From Gammaproteobacteria bacterium (GTDB taxonomy: Bacteria > Pseudomonadota > Gammaproteobacteria > Pseudomonadales > Pseudohongiellaceae), in contig JAUSMU010000404.1 of assembly GCA_030645995.1 (NCBI GenBank), positions 1-42,912 on the forward strand: a stretch of DNA of 42,912 bases, given 5' to 3'. Of this stretch, positions 8,445 through 18,356 are shown piece after piece. Position 1 is the stretch's first letter. Each line of letters starts with the position of its first letter. A model generated the notes under the pieces. It ran no database searches. It was not told the DNA's origin and was given only the letters and a program-made list of their open reading frames with translations. The translations under genes were made by a program, and so were the position numbers.

Positions 8445-9901
8445 GCGAGCAACCTGTGACCGATGCCTTCACCGCACTGAATCTGCCCTCCGAGCAGATC
8501 GACAACCTCACGGCACTGGGCTACACCCGCATGACTCCGGTGCAGGCGCAGGCGCTGCCGATTGCGCTGCAGGGCGGCGATCTGATCGTGCAGGCGCGCA
8601 CCGGCAGCGGCAAGACTGCCGCCTTTGGCATCGCTTTGCTCAACCGCATCAACCAGCGCGACTTCGGCACCCAGACCCTGATCCTGTGTCCAACCCGCGA
8701 ACTGGCCACCCAGGTCGCGACCGAGATTCGCCGACTCGCACGCTACCTTCCCAACCTCAAGGTGGTGGTGCTGTGTGGCGGACAAGCATTCGGGCCACAG
8801 GTCGGTTCACTCGAACACGGGGCTCACATCGTCATCGGCACGCCCGGGCGCATTCGCGATCACATCGAGAAGCAGACATTGAATCTGAGCCGCGTCAGCA
8901 CTTTGGTGCTGGATGAGGCTGACCGCATGCTCGACATGGGCTTCTCCGAAGACATCGGGCTGATCATCGACCAGACCCCGGCAACGCGGCAGACCCTGCT
9001 GTTCTCGGCCACCTTCCCGCACGACATCGAAAGCCTGAGCGCCAAGTACCAGAAAGGGGCTCGCAGGGTGACCATCGAGGAAGGTCATGGTGCCGCCAGC
9101 ATTGCCCAGCATTATTACAGCTGCGGCGCCACCGAGGCGGGCGACAGTCGCTATGTCGCGGTGCTGCGCCTGCTGCTGCATTTCAAGCCCGAATCGTGCC
9201 TGGTGTTCTGCAATACCAAACAGGCTACCCGTGACACCGCACGATTTCTCGTGCACGCGGGCTTGAGTGCCATGCCCCTGCACGGCGACATGGAACAACG
9301 CGAACGCGATCAGGTGTTGATCCAGTTCCGTCATCAGAGCTGTCAGATACTGGTGGCCACCGATGTCGCGGCGCGCGGTCTGGACATCGAGCAATTGCCG
9401 ATGGTCATCAACTGCGAATTGCCGCGCGACCTCGAAGTCTACACACATCGCATCGGGCGCACCGGACGCGCTGGCAACACGGGCATGTCCTTGAGCGTCT
9501 TTTTCGAGAACGAAAGGTTCAGAGTGGATGCGTTGCGGGCACGCCAGGAACAGCTGTCGGATTCCGACATCCAGAGCATTGCAATGGTGCCGCAGGAACG
9601 CGGCAAACCCGCACCGCCCTCCTGGCAGACGCTGAGTATCGCGGGTGGACGCAAGAACAAGATCCGCCCAGGCGATGTGCTCGGCGCGCTGACTGCGGGA
9701 GGCGTGATTCCAGCTACAGCCATCGGCAGGATCGACATTCTGGATCATGCCAGCTACGTCGCGATCGACACCGCCCTCGTCAAAGAGGCGCTGGAGCAAC
9801 TGGCAGGCCGTCCCATCAAGGGTCAGAAATTCAAGGTTCGGCGTTGTTCCATGCATGTGGATGCCGGCACGGAAGAAACCGGTTCGCCCTGGAAACGCTG
9901 A
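8441..9901 (+). CDS. dbpA: ATP-dependent RNA helicase DbpA
   Basis: 486 residues. The DEAD-box motifs are complete: Q-motif (GYTRMTPVQ), I ARTGSGKT, Ia PTRELA, GG, TPGR, II DEAD, III SAT, IV (CLVFCNT), [23 protein letters not shown]. The C-terminal domain (from about residue 405, [17 protein letters not shown]) is the DbpA RNA-binding domain that recognises hairpin 92 of 23S rRNA, so the protein should act in late 50S assembly. The start overlaps the ybiT stop. The neighbouring ABC-F ATPase and DTW tRNA modifier make this a translation-related operon. Confidence 0.93.
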   Translation: MSEQPVTDAFTALNLPSEQIDNLTALGYTRMTPVQAQALPIALQGGDLIVQARTGSGKTAAFGIALLNRINQRDFGTQTLILCPTRELATQVATEIRRLARYLPNLKVVVLCGGQAFGPQVGSLEHGAHIVIGTPGRIRDHIEKQTLNLSRVSTLVLDEADRMLDMGFSEDIGLIIDQTPATRQTLLFSATFPHDIESLSAKYQKGARRVTIEEGHGAASIAQHYYSCGATEAGDSRYVAVLRLLLHFKPESCLVFCNTKQATRDTARFLVHAGLSAMPLHGDMEQRERDQVLIQFRHQSCQILVATDVAARGLDIEQLPMVINCELPRDLEVYTHRIGRTGRAGNTGMSLSVFFENERFRVDALRARQEQLSDSDIQSIAMVPQERGKPAPPSWQTLSIAGGRKNKIRPGDVLGALTAGGVIPATAIGRIDILDHASYVAIDTALVKEALEQLAGRPIKGQKFKVRRCSMHVDAGTEETGSPWKR

Positions 9902-9916
9902 CAGAGGGTAACCCGC

Positions 9917-10519
9917 ATGCCGCCCCGAGCGCGTTGCCCACGCTGCCAGCGTCCTTCCCTCCGCTGTTACTGCGCGCAGCTGCCTTCCCCCGCCCTGCAG
10001 AACCACTGGCCCGTCACGATCCTGCAGCATCCGCAGGAAAGTCGTCACGCGCTCGGCACTGCCCGCATCGCACAACTGGGGCTGGGCGATTGCACGTTGC
10101 TCGTCGGCGACACAGAGACATTGCAGGCTGAGGTTGCAGGGCAGGTTGCTGAAAAGAGCATCGCGCTGATCTATCCTGGCACCGCCAGTCAGCCACTCTC
10201 GGTTCTGCGCGAACAGCCGCCACAACGACTACTCTTTATCGATGCCACCTGGCGCAAGAGTCGGCGACTGTTGCTGGAATCCGCATGGTTCGCCGCGCAG
10301 CCTCGTTATCATCTGGAATCCCCACCACCGAGTCGTTACCGAATCCGCAAGGAGCCGCACAGCGATGCACTCTCAACGCTAGAGGCTATTGTCCATGCGC
10401 TCGGCTTTGTAGAAGACGACGAGAATAAATACACGCCGCTGCTGCGGATCATGGACAGCCTGATCGACGAACAGATAAGAGAAATGGGGCTGGAGACTTT
10501 CGCGAAAAACTATCAATAA
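9917..10519 (+). CDS. tapT: DTW-domain tRNA-uridine aminocarboxypropyltransferase (TapT-like)
   Basis: 200 residues. The N-terminal CPRCQRPSLRCYC is a Cys-rich zinc-type motif. The DTW signature appears as DATWRKSRRLL, followed by YRIRKEP and a final helical region (LSTLEAIVHAL). DTW proteins TapT/Tsr3 transfer the aminocarboxypropyl group of SAM to uridine in tRNA (acp3U) or rRNA. The bacterial length fits TapT (former YfiP). It lies 15 bp after dbpA, the last gene of the + strand operon, and converges with the MAPEG gene. Confidence 0.8.
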   Translation: MPPRARCPRCQRPSLRCYCAQLPSPALQNHWPVTILQHPQESRHALGTARIAQLGLGDCTLLVGDTETLQAEVAGQVAEKSIALIYPGTASQPLSVLREQPPQRLLFIDATWRKSRRLLLESAWFAAQPRYHLESPPPSRYRIRKEPHSDALSTLEAIVHALGFVEDDENKYTPLLRIMDSLIDEQIREMGLETFAKNYQ

Positions 10520-10532
10520 CTACTATCAACGA

Positions 10533-10916
10533 CTACAGCAGCGAAAAGACGGCGGCGATGCCACCTCCCAACAATAGAATGAGTGTGGGGAGAATGCTCA
10601 AACCGAAGCCCAGAGAGCGAGTGCCAGGATCAGAAACATAGGCGCGCAGATAGACCAGCCTGCCCACCAGATAGACTGCACCGATGCCGGCTCCGAGATC
10701 GGGCCGCACCCAGTAACCGAACAGGACGATGGCGGGAATGAAGATCACCAGCATTTCCAGAGTGTTCTGGTGCACCCGGTAATACCGCTCGAAAACCGGA
10801 TGTCCGGTGATTGCCGGCGCGGCGACGCTGTACTTGCCACGCGCATTGCCCACCAGGATTCCAAAATAGAAATATTGCAGCAATGCTGCAACGATCACCA
10901 GTGCGACATACTCCAT
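10533..10916 (-). CDS. MAPEG-family membrane protein
   Basis: 127 residues with four hydrophobic helices. The family pattern is visible: an N-terminal helix followed by a RGKYSV loop, then PVFERYYRVHQNTLEML (the conserved R-x-x-x-N-x-x-E-type signature of microsomal glutathione-transferase-like proteins) and GRLVYLRAYV near helix 3. It sits in the inner membrane; bacterial members may have glutathione transferase or peroxidase activity, not determined here. It ends 14 bp from the convergent tapT stop and starts 28 bp after the unknown membrane protein gene, so it may be co-transcribed with it. Confidence 0.85.
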   Translation of the reverse strand: MEYVALVIVAALLQYFYFGILVGNARGKYSVAAPAITGHPVFERYYRVHQNTLEMLVIFIPAIVLFGYWVRPDLGAGIGAVYLVGRLVYLRAYVSDPGTRSLGFGLSILPTLILLLGGGIAAVFSLL

Positions 10917-10943
10917 CGGGCCTGCTCCTTCTAAACGTGGTTT

Positions 10944-11810
10944 TTATTGTGCCTGTCCCTGGCTGTTCTTGATGATCTGCTCAAGATACGAACTGGAGCG
11001 AGTCACCTCATAACGCTTGAACTTGATGCGTGGATGCAGTTCCCGCATTCGGGAACTCAACAGTCCGTGAGCAGAATGTAACTGCGCATCAGTGATAATG
11101 CCATTGGTATCACACTCCTTGGCCAGACGCAGCAGGCGGTCGAAGTTCATGATGAAATTATCGGTATGTGTACTGCGTATCTGCGTGCCGTAAAACAATG
11201 GCTGCAGATCCACTCCCTTGCCCGAAAGCACCAGGAAATTGCGCGAAAAAATTTCGAAGTCGCCGGTGGCGAACAGATGCCACATTTCCATGGACTCCGC
11301 TTCCGAATAGGTTTCGTCGCCCTGCGGTCCCTTGCTCGATTGCAACAGCAGACCACTGATACCACCGAGTTGACGTCGGGTGTTGTCGGCAATCTTGAAG
11401 AAGGTCTCCTGACGGGCATTCATTTCCGTGGCGGCAATCGCCATGGTCTGCTTCTCGGACTGCACGTTGTTGTGGCGCAATTCGCGATTGTTTTCCGCCA
11501 GCACACTCTGCTGAATGAACAGCCCGATGACCAGCCAGAGGAATGCCAGAGGGGCAAACGCACCTTCCAGGAAGTTACCCATCTCACCGATGGGCAGATA
11601 GATGAAATAGCTCCAGCCGACATTGGTGGAGATATAGAGGACAGCCAGCAACAGCCACACCAGCGTCAGAATCAGGCCGAACAAAATCCTCCAGTCGTTG
11701 TGCTGATTTTCTATATCGCTGGGGATGTTCTTGTCCTGACTGACTTCTTCCAACTTTCTTTCTCCACCGATCTGCAATTCGGAATTTGCTTGCAGCGGGA
11801 TTTTTCCCAA
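10944..11810 (-). CDS. two-helix membrane protein with cytoplasmic coiled-coil/helical domain, unknown
   Basis: 288 residues. A charged N-terminus (1-40) precedes two hydrophobic helices (about 42-64 and 82-103: ILFGLILTLVWLLLAVLYIS and FLEGAFAPLAFLWLVIGLFI). A helical stretch (ENNRELRHNNVQSEKQ) and a soluble C-terminal domain of roughly 160 residues follow. I do not recognise the family. The helix-plus-cytosolic-domain layout recalls proteins annotated only as hypothetical membrane proteins with a putative phage-abortive-infection-like domain, but I cannot support that here. It is divergent from xseB and sits upstream of the MAPEG gene. Confidence 0.6.
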   Translation of the reverse strand: MGKIPLQANSELQIGGERKLEEVSQDKNIPSDIENQHNDWRILFGLILTLVWLLLAVLYISTNVGWSYFIYLPIGEMGNFLEGAFAPLAFLWLVIGLFIQQSVLAENNRELRHNNVQSEKQTMAIAATEMNARQETFFKIADNTRRQLGGISGLLLQSSKGPQGDETYSEAESMEMWHLFATGDFEIFSRNFLVLSGKGVDLQPLFYGTQIRSTHTDNFIMNFDRLLRLAKECDTNGIITDAQLHSAHGLLSSRMRELHPRIKFKRYEVTRSSSYLEQIIKNSQGQAQ

Positions 11811-11895
11811 TAAAACCGCGAGCTGCAGCGAACGCTGGGTAGATTACTGCCTGCCCTCTGGCGGGTCAACGAATAACAAGGCGGGGCGCCGCGCA

Positions 11896-11924
11896 TTGCT
11901 ATTGCGGGGCAGAAATTCGATAAT
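11896..11924 (+). promoter_or_regulatory. promoter for xseB-ispA-dxs
   Basis: TTGCTA (11896-11901) and GATAAT (11919-11924) are separated by 17 bp, a near-consensus sigma-70 promoter. A GC-rich discriminator follows, and the xseB start lies 34 bp beyond the -10. The gap also separates xseB from the divergent gene at 11810. Confidence 0.65.
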
Positions 11925-11957
11925 TAGCCGCCCGCGCAAGCCACTGGAATCCGGTCG

Positions 11958-12251
11958 ATGAGCAAGAAAAAAGACAGTGTATTCAACTTCGAGGAGTCTC
12001 TCGCGAACCTGGAGAGTCTGGTGTCTGCCATGGAAGATGGCGAGCTGAGCCTGGAAGAATCACTGCAGGCCTTCGAGAAGGGCATACGCCTGACCCGGGA
12101 ATGCCAGGCCGCGTTGCAGAAAGCAGAGCAAACGGTGCAGATACTCATCGACGAGAATGGCAGCCCCGAACCCATCAGCTTCGATGTTGCCAATACCGTT
12201 GATGGCAGCGCCGTCGATGACGGTGCCGTTGATAACAGTGAAGCACAATGA
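11958..12251 (+). CDS. xseB: exodeoxyribonuclease VII small subunit
   Basis: 97 residues. The family core FNFEESLANLESLVSAMEDG, then LSLEESLQAFEKGIRL and CQAALQKAEQTVQIL, is complete. The C-terminal tail is a short acidic, low-complexity extension. XseB combines in several copies with XseA to degrade single-stranded DNA; xseA is not in the window. It overlaps ispA by four bases (ATGA), the standard gammaproteobacterial xseB-ispA-dxs order. Confidence 0.95.
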   Translation: MSKKKDSVFNFEESLANLESLVSAMEDGELSLEESLQAFEKGIRLTRECQAALQKAEQTVQILIDENGSPEPISFDVANTVDGSAVDDGAVDNSEAQ

Positions 12252-13177
12252 CCAGCCCTCTCTCCAGCACAAACGCTTCCCCCTCTTTCGCGCTCAAAGA
12301 CTTCATGCAGCTGTGCCAGCAGCGCATTCAAGCGACACTGAGCACCCATCTGGAAGCCTTGCCCCCAAGTGCAATCGGGTTGCGCAGCGCGATGCAATAC
12401 GCCAGCCTGCAGGGCGGCAAGAGGGTGCGTCCACTACTGGTATATGCCGCCGCACAGGCCCTGGGTGAAGATCTGGCGAAAGCCGACTTTGCCGCCAGTG
12501 CCGTCGAACTGGTGCACTGCTATTCACTTGTACACGACGACCTTCCGGCCATGGACGATGATGTCCTGCGCCGTGGCATCCCGACGGTACACATCGCCTT
12601 CAATGAGGCTACCGCCATTCTGGCCGGCGACGCGCTGCTGAGTCTGGCCTTTCGCCTTCTCAGCGACCCCCAGCACTTGGGCGTAAGCGACGGCACCAGC
12701 CTGCGCATGGTCAATTTATTAGCGACCGCTTCCGGCTACGAGGGCATGGTGGCAGGACAATCTATCGATTTTGACGCTATGGGACACACCTTGACGCTAG
12801 AGCAGCTGGAAAACATGCACAGCCTGAAAACCGGAGCCCTGATCAGCGCCAGCGTGCAACTGGGCGCATTGTGCACGGAGCGGGCGACAGCGGCACAACT
12901 GGCGGCACTGCAGCAATACAGCCGTTGCATAGGCCTGGCCTTTCAGGTGCAGGATGACATTCTCGATGTGATCAGCGACACCGCCACACTAGGCAAAACG
13001 CAGGGGGCCGATCAGGCACTGAACAAACCGACTTATGTATCACTGCTGGGGCTGGAAGGGGCAACCCGCAAGGCGCGTGAACTGTGCGATGCCGCTGTCG
13101 ACGCACTGCGGGACTTCGATACCCACGCCGACGCCCTGCGGCAGGTAGCCCTTTATATAGTGGAGCGCAAAAGTTGA
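12248..13177 (+). CDS. ispA: (2E,6E)-farnesyl diphosphate synthase
   Basis: 309 residues. Both aspartate-rich motifs of short-chain trans-prenyltransferases are present: DDLPAMDDD (first, with the two-residue insertion of bacterial FPP synthases) and FQVQDDILD (second), together with GGKRVRP near the N-terminus. The enzyme condenses IPP with DMAPP/GPP to make farnesyl diphosphate for quinones, undecaprenyl phosphate and hopanoids. It lies between xseB (overlap) and dxs, linking it to the MEP pathway. Confidence 0.95.
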   Translation: MTSPLSSTNASPSFALKDFMQLCQQRIQATLSTHLEALPPSAIGLRSAMQYASLQGGKRVRPLLVYAAAQALGEDLAKADFAASAVELVHCYSLVHDDLPAMDDDVLRRGIPTVHIAFNEATAILAGDALLSLAFRLLSDPQHLGVSDGTSLRMVNLLATASGYEGMVAGQSIDFDAMGHTLTLEQLENMHSLKTGALISASVQLGALCTERATAAQLAALQQYSRCIGLAFQVQDDILDVISDTATLGKTQGADQALNKPTYVSLLGLEGATRKARELCDAAVDALRDFDTHADALRQVALYIVERKS

Positions 13178-13259
13178 CCCATTTTGCGCTTGATTGACGC
13201 AGTCAGGTCATTCCATTAAGTTAGCGCCAACCCGATCCATCAAGAGTAAGCACATCCAA

Positions 13260-15149
13260 ATGCTCGACGAAATCCCCCTTAGCCGCCCTGACACTCCGCT
13301 GCTTGACCAGATTCAAAGTCCGGACGACCTGAAAAAGATAGACCCAGCCCAATTGCAAGACCTCGCTCGGGAAGTCCGCAAATTCCTGCTCTATTCTGTC
13401 GGGCAGACCGGAGGCCACTTCGGCGCGGGACTGGGGGTCGTGGAGCTGACTATCGCGCTGCACTATGTCTTCAATACTCCGCACGATCGCCTGGTGTGGG
13501 ATGTCGGCCACCAGACTTATCCTCACAAGATTCTTACGGGTCGGCGCGAGCGCATGCTGACAATGCGACAGGCTGGAGGACTGGCAGCGTTCCCGAGTCG
13601 CGAGGAGAGCGAGTACGACTGTTTCGGAGTAGGACACTCCAGCACATCGATCAGCGCCGCACTCGGCATGTTGATCGCCGCCCGCGAGCAGCAGATCGAC
13701 CGCCACACGGTTGCGATTATCGGCGATGGCGCCATGACCGCAGGCATGGCCTTCGAGGCGCTCAATCATGCCGGCGATATCGACGAGAATCTGCTGGTGA
13801 TACTCAACGACAACAACATGTCGATCTCCAAAAACGTCGGCGGATTGTCGAGCTACTTTGCCCGTATGTGGGCGAGCCGCCCCTATAACTTCATTCGCAC
13901 GGGGGGCAAGAAGGTCCTTTCGCACATTCCTCCGGCTTTGAAAGCAGCGCACCGAGCGGAAGAGTATATGAAGGGCATGGTGTCACCTGGCACTCTGTTC
14001 GAGGAGATTGGATTCAACTACATCGGTCTCGTGGATGGACACGACACGCTCGGGCTGATCGATATCCTTGCCAACATCAAACAACTACGCGGCCCGCAGC
14101 TGTTGCACATCGTAACGCAGAAAGGCAAGGGCTATACGGCATCGGAATGCGATCCGTTCGGCATGCACGCCATGAACAAGGTCGAGGCGAAACAAGCACA
14201 ACCCGCCGCACGCAAGGTCGAAACTCCTACCTACTCGGCGGTGTTCGGACAGTGGCTGTGCGACATGGCGGTCGATCATCCGCTACTGGCCGCCATCACC
14301 CCGGCCATGGGGGCCGGATCGGGCATGGATCAGTTCGCCGAGAAATTTCCGCGCCAGTTCCACGATGTCGCCATAGCCGAACAACACGCCGTGACATTAG
14401 CCGCCGGGATGGCTTGTGACGGGCTGAAGCCTGTGGTGGCGATCTATTCGACATTTCTGCAACGCGCCTACGATCAACTGATACATGACGTAGCACTGCA
14501 AAACCTTGATGTGCTCTTTGCCATCGATCGCGCAGGACTGGTGGGCGAAGACGGCCCCACTCACGCCGGCAGTTTTGATCTGAGCTTCCTGCGCTGCATT
14601 CCTAATATGGTGGTCATGGCACCGAGCAATGAGAATGAAGCCCGGCAGATGCTCTACACTGGCTACTGTCACGAAGGGCCAGCTGCGGTTCGTTATCCGC
14701 GCGGCAAGGGGCCAGGTGTCGAGATACGCCAGGCGATGGAATTGCTCCCGATCGGCAAAGGCCTGGTTCGCAGAAGGGGTCAGGATATTGCCATTCTCGC
14801 ATTTGGCAGCATGGTGACTACCGCGCTGGAAGTTGCAGAGATTCTCGACGCCACGGTGGTGGATATGCGTTTCATCAAACCTCTTGATGAGGAGTTGACG
14901 GGAGACATGGCACGACAACATCAGTTGATCGTGACGTTGGAAGAAAACACAGTCATGGGTGGCGCAGGGTCGGCCATCAACGAGTTCCTACTGCACGCGG
15001 ACCATCGCGTTCCCGTCCTAAACCTAGGGCTGCCCGATGCATTCCTGAGCCACGGCAAAGTCCCTGACATCCTCGCCAAAGCCGGCCTGGACACAACCTC
15101 CATCGTCACCGCCATCCGCGCGCGACGCGCGCGGGTCAGACCCACGTAA
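13260..15149 (+). CDS. dxs: 1-deoxy-D-xylulose-5-phosphate synthase
   Basis: 629 residues from ATG 13260 ([15 protein letters not shown]), the usual Dxs start; the frame can be extended to 13194 without homology. Thiamine-diphosphate site [19 protein letters not shown] with NDNNMSIS, transketolase-type centre ([33 protein letters not shown]) and C-terminal domain are complete. It makes DXP from pyruvate and glyceraldehyde-3-phosphate, the first step of the MEP pathway, also feeding thiamine and pyridoxal. Its final residues RVRPT and stop codon are encoded inside a REP-like palindrome (15129-15149), so the C-terminal end may be altered from ancestral. Confidence 0.95.
   Translation: MLDEIPLSRPDTPLLDQIQSPDDLKKIDPAQLQDLAREVRKFLLYSVGQTGGHFGAGLGVVELTIALHYVFNTPHDRLVWDVGHQTYPHKILTGRRERMLTMRQAGGLAAFPSREESEYDCFGVGHSSTSISAALGMLIAAREQQIDRHTVAIIGDGAMTAGMAFEALNHAGDIDENLLVILNDNNMSISKNVGGLSSYFARMWASRPYNFIRTGGKKVLSHIPPALKAAHRAEEYMKGMVSPGTLFEEIGFNYIGLVDGHDTLGLIDILANIKQLRGPQLLHIVTQKGKGYTASECDPFGMHAMNKVEAKQAQPAARKVETPTYSAVFGQWLCDMAVDHPLLAAITPAMGAGSGMDQFAEKFPRQFHDVAIAEQHAVTLAAGMACDGLKPVVAIYSTFLQRAYDQLIHDVALQNLDVLFAIDRAGLVGEDGPTHAGSFDLSFLRCIPNMVVMAPSNENEARQMLYTGYCHEGPAAVRYPRGKGPGVEIRQAMELLPIGKGLVRRRGQDIAILAFGSMVTTALEVAEILDATVVDMRFIKPLDEELTGDMARQHQLIVTLEENTVMGGAGSAINEFLLHADHRVPVLNLGLPDAFLSHGKVPDILAKAGLDTTSIVTAIRARRARVRPT
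15129..15149 (+). repeat. REP-like palindrome A (contains dxs stop)
   Basis: GCGCGGGTCAGACCCACGTAA: GGGTC-A-GACCC-type dyad with a GTAA tail. The same unit appears inverted at 16059-16079 and again directly at 32221-32240 (19-20 identical bases, and the following ATATTGA is also shared with 15151). It forms the left flank of the RAYT gene. Confidence 0.75.
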
Positions 15150-15175
15150 TATATTGATAATATTTAGTATTTTCC

Positions 15176-15949
15176 TCATTTCCCCGCAATTTTAAGGCTT
15201 GGAAGTATGATTTCTGCCTCAAAATCAATGCTATAGGAACCGCCGTTATCTCTGAGCGAGCAGAAGTCCGTCTGCTCAAGCACCTCACGGTAGCGAGCGG
15301 TTATGCCTAGATCTTTCTGGAATCGCCTTACAAACTCCTCGCTCCCAACGGCAAGACTCTTCGTCCATCGCTCGTCCCGCTGCAGATGTCCACGAAGCAA
15401 CGCCTCCTGAACCCAATGCTTGCGCGCATCACGCATCTCAACTTCGGTCGTGAATCCAAGTAACTTCAACAAAGCGTCTGAATCAATAATCCGGTAGCGC
15501 CTGACGAGAGACTGCAGTTCCAGATATCCACAATGTGCCCATTTTTCCGGGTGATTCACGACTCCCGCTCGCACCATGTTCATATCAATGTAGACTAGAC
15601 ATTCCGCAAGATAGCGCTCGCTATCAACCGCCGTGGCATGATAACGATCCTCCCAGAAAGCCCCTCGGCGCGCTTTACGCTGGTTGTATTCCTGGGCCGT
15701 TCTGCCTTCAATTAATTGCATTGCATCCGCTATCTCACCAAGGCCGCGATCCTGCACCAGGAGATGGATATGGTTTGACGTGACAACGTAATTCAATACG
15801 CACAGCTGGTAACGCTTTCGCGCCTGGAACAGCCAATAGAGCCAGCGCGCGCGGTCACGGGAGAATTTGAATAGAAACTGCTGCTGATGGCAGCGATGGG
15901 TTATGTGCCAGACATGTCCCTGCAGGAAAAAACGATTGGCGCGCGGCAT
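15176..15949 (-). CDS. REP-associated tyrosine transposase (RAYT, IS200/IS605-like Y1 HUH)
   Basis: 257 residues. The start ATG 15949 has a perfect GGAGGGCAAGG site. TnpA_REP features: N-terminal RANRFFLQGHVWHITHRC, the HUH motif NHIHLLV at about residue 59, and the RYLAECLVYIDMNMVRAGVV segment. RAYTs are single-copy domesticated transposases that cut single-stranded REP palindromes. REP-like dyads flank this gene in inverted orientation at 15129-15149 and 16059-16079. No IS ends, TnpB or target duplication are seen. Confidence 0.9.
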   Translation of the reverse strand: MPRANRFFLQGHVWHITHRCHQQQFLFKFSRDRARWLYWLFQARKRYQLCVLNYVVTSNHIHLLVQDRGLGEIADAMQLIEGRTAQEYNQRKARRGAFWEDRYHATAVDSERYLAECLVYIDMNMVRAGVVNHPEKWAHCGYLELQSLVRRYRIIDSDALLKLLGFTTEVEMRDARKHWVQEALLRGHLQRDERWTKSLAVGSEEFVRRFQKDLGITARYREVLEQTDFCSLRDNGGSYSIDFEAEIILPSLKIAGK

Positions 15950-16058
15950 CCTTGCCCTCCGATAAACGATGTCTACCTGCTTAAAAGGTAGTACAAAACT
16001 GCATTCTTAGCCATCAAACATCACAAAAAATTACAACAAGTACTTAAATTTCATGCTG

Positions 16059-16079
16059 TTACGCGGGTCTGACCCGCGC
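16059..16079 (-). repeat. REP-like palindrome B (inverted copy)
   Basis: Reads GCGCGGGTCAGACCCGCGTAA on the - strand, one base different from copy A. Directly beside it is GGAACCCGCGCGG, a further partial half-unit. Forms the right flank of the RAYT gene. Confidence 0.75.
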
Positions 16080-16127
16080 GGAACCCGCGCGGATTGACTC
16101 AGGGGGGAGCAGTGCGTAGACTCGCCG

Positions 16128-16162
16128 GCATTGCGGTGCGGGCCTTGCGCGCGCCGCAATGC
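16128..16162. other. GC-rich hairpin
   Basis: GCATTGCGG (16128-16136) pairs exactly with CCGCAATGC (16154-16162) around a 17-base GC-rich loop, just upstream of the cobalamin riboswitch. It may be part of the RAYT/REP flank or an RNA structure of its own; there is no T-run, so it is not an obvious terminator. Confidence 0.5.
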
Positions 16163-16169
16163 TGATTAG

Positions 16170-16335
16170 TTGTTCAGGTGCTCGATGGCTGCTCGTTCAA
16201 GGACTAGCCGCTGTCGAGATAAATGGGAAGCTGGTTTGATTCCAGCGCTGCCCCCGCAACGGTAATGCGTGACATGCTCTCAAAGGCGTGTTGCATGAGC
16301 CCGACACCAGCCTGACGATGAATTACACCTGTGAT
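16170..16335 (+). ncRNA. cobalamin (adenosylcobalamin) riboswitch
   Basis: The conserved core is readable: GGGAAGCTGG...CCAGC stem at about 16225-16246, the L5/J region GCTGCCCCCGCAACGGTAA at 16247-16265, and the B12 box GCCCGACACCAGCCTG at 16299-16314. It sits about 100 bp upstream of the btuB-like gene. A T6 run at 16381-16386 and the 16416-16437 ribosome-site region lie downstream and could form the expression platform. It should lower expression of the B12 block when cobalamin is plentiful. Outer boundaries are approximate. Confidence 0.93.
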
Positions 16336-16437
16336 GAAGCGGAGGGCTCCATCGGTGGTCGGTTCAGTCGTCTCCTGTCGATTTTTTCCTGCCGCTCCCC
16401 TCCCTCATGAAACTTTTTTCATAGAGGAAAACCAACC

Positions 16438-18324
16438 ATGCATTACCGTAAACTCCTGGCCCTGGCATGTACGACAGGCGCTACGCTATCCCCTTTGGCG
16501 TGCCAACCGGCACTTGCACAGAGTACCTCGTCAGAGTCCAACAGACTGAACGAGGTCATCGTCACATCCAGCCGCATCGCCACCCCGCTCCGGCAAATCG
16601 GCACCTCCGTGTCCGTGCTGAACAGCGACGACCTGAATGCGCGATCAAACGATTCCCTGCTCGACATCCTGCGCACATTGCCCGCCGTCGCCGTCAGCAA
16701 CAACGGGGGACAAGGGCAGATCACGACGATGCGCATTCGCGGCGAAGAAGGCTATCGCACACTCACGCTGCTAGATGGCATGAAACTGTCGGACCCGAGC
16801 GTGACACAAGTGCAACCACAACTGGAGCACCTGCTCAGCAGCGGCATCGAACGCGTAGAGATTTTGCGCGGCCCTCAAGGCCTGAGCTACGGCGCCGATG
16901 CCGGGGGCGTGGTGAATATCAGCACGCGCCGCAGCACCAATGAATTACGCTCCACCGTGGATGTGCTATCCGGCGCCTTTGGCACGCGGCAGCTGAACGG
17001 CAACGTCAGCGCCGGCAATGATCTCGGCGACTTTTTCGTCTCCGCGAGCCAGCTGGAAACCGATGGTTTCAATACCCGCAAGGCCGACACCGTAACCGCT
17101 GATGATGACGGCTACGACAACACATCACTGCACGCACGCGTCAGCGTCAATGCTCGCGAAAATCTGCGACTGGAGTTGGTACACCGCGACGTCACGGGTG
17201 AGTCTGCTTACGATGGCTGCTTCCATCCCACGAACTACAGCCAGGTCCACGACTGTGACGTGGATTTTGAGCAACAGGCATCCCGTGCCTCTGCCACCTA
17301 TGAAGGGGCAACCGGCACCCAATCCCTGGCCTATGCCAGAACAGCCACCGAGCGTGGCTACTTTACGCTGGGCGCACCGGCATACGATTTTACCGGCAAG
17401 ACTCAGCGCTGGGAGTATCTGGGCACCGCTACCGGATTCGACACCTTCAATCTCGTCTACGGCGCCGATCTGGAAGAAGAGAACAATCATGGCGACACGC
17501 GTGACCAGCGTGGCTACTACATCGAATATCTCAGCGACTTCTCGGACGCGTTATTCCTCACCGCCGGAGCGCGGCGTGACGACAGCGACGACTTCGGCGA
17601 TCACAACAGCTATCGCATCAGCAGCGCTTACCTGATTGGCATGCAGAACAACGCGGAACTGAAATTGCGTGCCAGCATGGGCACCGGGTTCCGCGCCCCC
17701 AGCCCCTACGAAGCTGCTTATAACCGAGGACCGTCCGCACAGCCACCAGCCTCGCTGGTCAGCCTGACCGAGGAAACCAGTGCCGGATACGAGCTGGCGG
17801 TGGAATACTACACGCCTGCCGGGTTGCACCTGGAGGCCGTGTACTTCGACCAGAAAATCGAGGATGCCATTCAGTTCGACCTGAACGCCTATTCCGGCTA
17901 TCTGCAAGACGTCGGCAAGAGCACCTCAGAGGGTGTAGAACTCTCCGCCAACCTGCCACTGACGGCTCAGCTGACCCTGAACAGCAACTACACCTACAAC
18001 GAGGCGCTGCGGCCCGACGGCAGCCAGCGCTTCCTGCGCCCCAAACATCTCGCCAACCTGGGATTGTCCTGGCAGAGCGCCGATGAACGTCTGCATCTGA
18101 GCGGCTTCTACCGTCGCTCACAGGACACCATCGACTCTCTATTAGGCAGCGCTGTGGCGCTGGAGGACTACGATGTGGTCGATTTGAGCGCCAGCTTTGA
18201 CCTCTCCCGCATTCTCAACGTCTACGCCAGAATCGATAATGCGACTGACGCAGACTACGAGGAAGTGTTGGGGTATAACACCGCTGGCAGGTCGGTCTAT
18301 GTCGGCATTCGCGCCAACTTCTGA
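16438..18324 (+). CDS. btuB: TonB-dependent vitamin B12 outer-membrane receptor
   Basis: 628 residues. A signal peptide (about 1-27, ending PALA-Q) is followed by a TonB-box-like region (NEVIVTSSRI), a plug domain (RIRGEEGYRTLTLLDGMKL, ERVEILRGPQGLSYGADAGG) and a long beta-barrel. The barrel ends in the C-terminal aromatic residue (SVYVGIRANF), as required for outer-membrane insertion. AGAGGAAAA lies upstream of the ATG. The cobalamin riboswitch immediately upstream and cobO/btuF downstream support cobalamin or a cobalamin precursor as the substrate. Confidence 0.9.
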   Translation: MHYRKLLALACTTGATLSPLACQPALAQSTSSESNRLNEVIVTSSRIATPLRQIGTSVSVLNSDDLNARSNDSLLDILRTLPAVAVSNNGGQGQITTMRIRGEEGYRTLTLLDGMKLSDPSVTQVQPQLEHLLSSGIERVEILRGPQGLSYGADAGGVVNISTRRSTNELRSTVDVLSGAFGTRQLNGNVSAGNDLGDFFVSASQLETDGFNTRKADTVTADDDGYDNTSLHARVSVNARENLRLELVHRDVTGESAYDGCFHPTNYSQVHDCDVDFEQQASRASATYEGATGTQSLAYARTATERGYFTLGAPAYDFTGKTQRWEYLGTATGFDTFNLVYGADLEEENNHGDTRDQRGYYIEYLSDFSDALFLTAGARRDDSDDFGDHNSYRISSAYLIGMQNNAELKLRASMGTGFRAPSPYEAAYNRGPSAQPPASLVSLTEETSAGYELAVEYYTPAGLHLEAVYFDQKIEDAIQFDLNAYSGYLQDVGKSTSEGVELSANLPLTAQLTLNSNYTYNEALRPDGSQRFLRPKHLANLGLSWQSADERLHLSGFYRRSQDTIDSLLGSAVALEDYDVVDLSASFDLSRILNVYARIDNATDADYEEVLGYNTAGRSVYVGIRANF

Positions 18325-18356
18325 CAAGCCGTAAACCATCACCGCCGGGAGCCCCC

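Noticed and set aside
8807-10225. Long - strand frame across dbpA and tapT
   Set aside because: Both genes on the + strand are confidently recognised; the antisense product has no family features.
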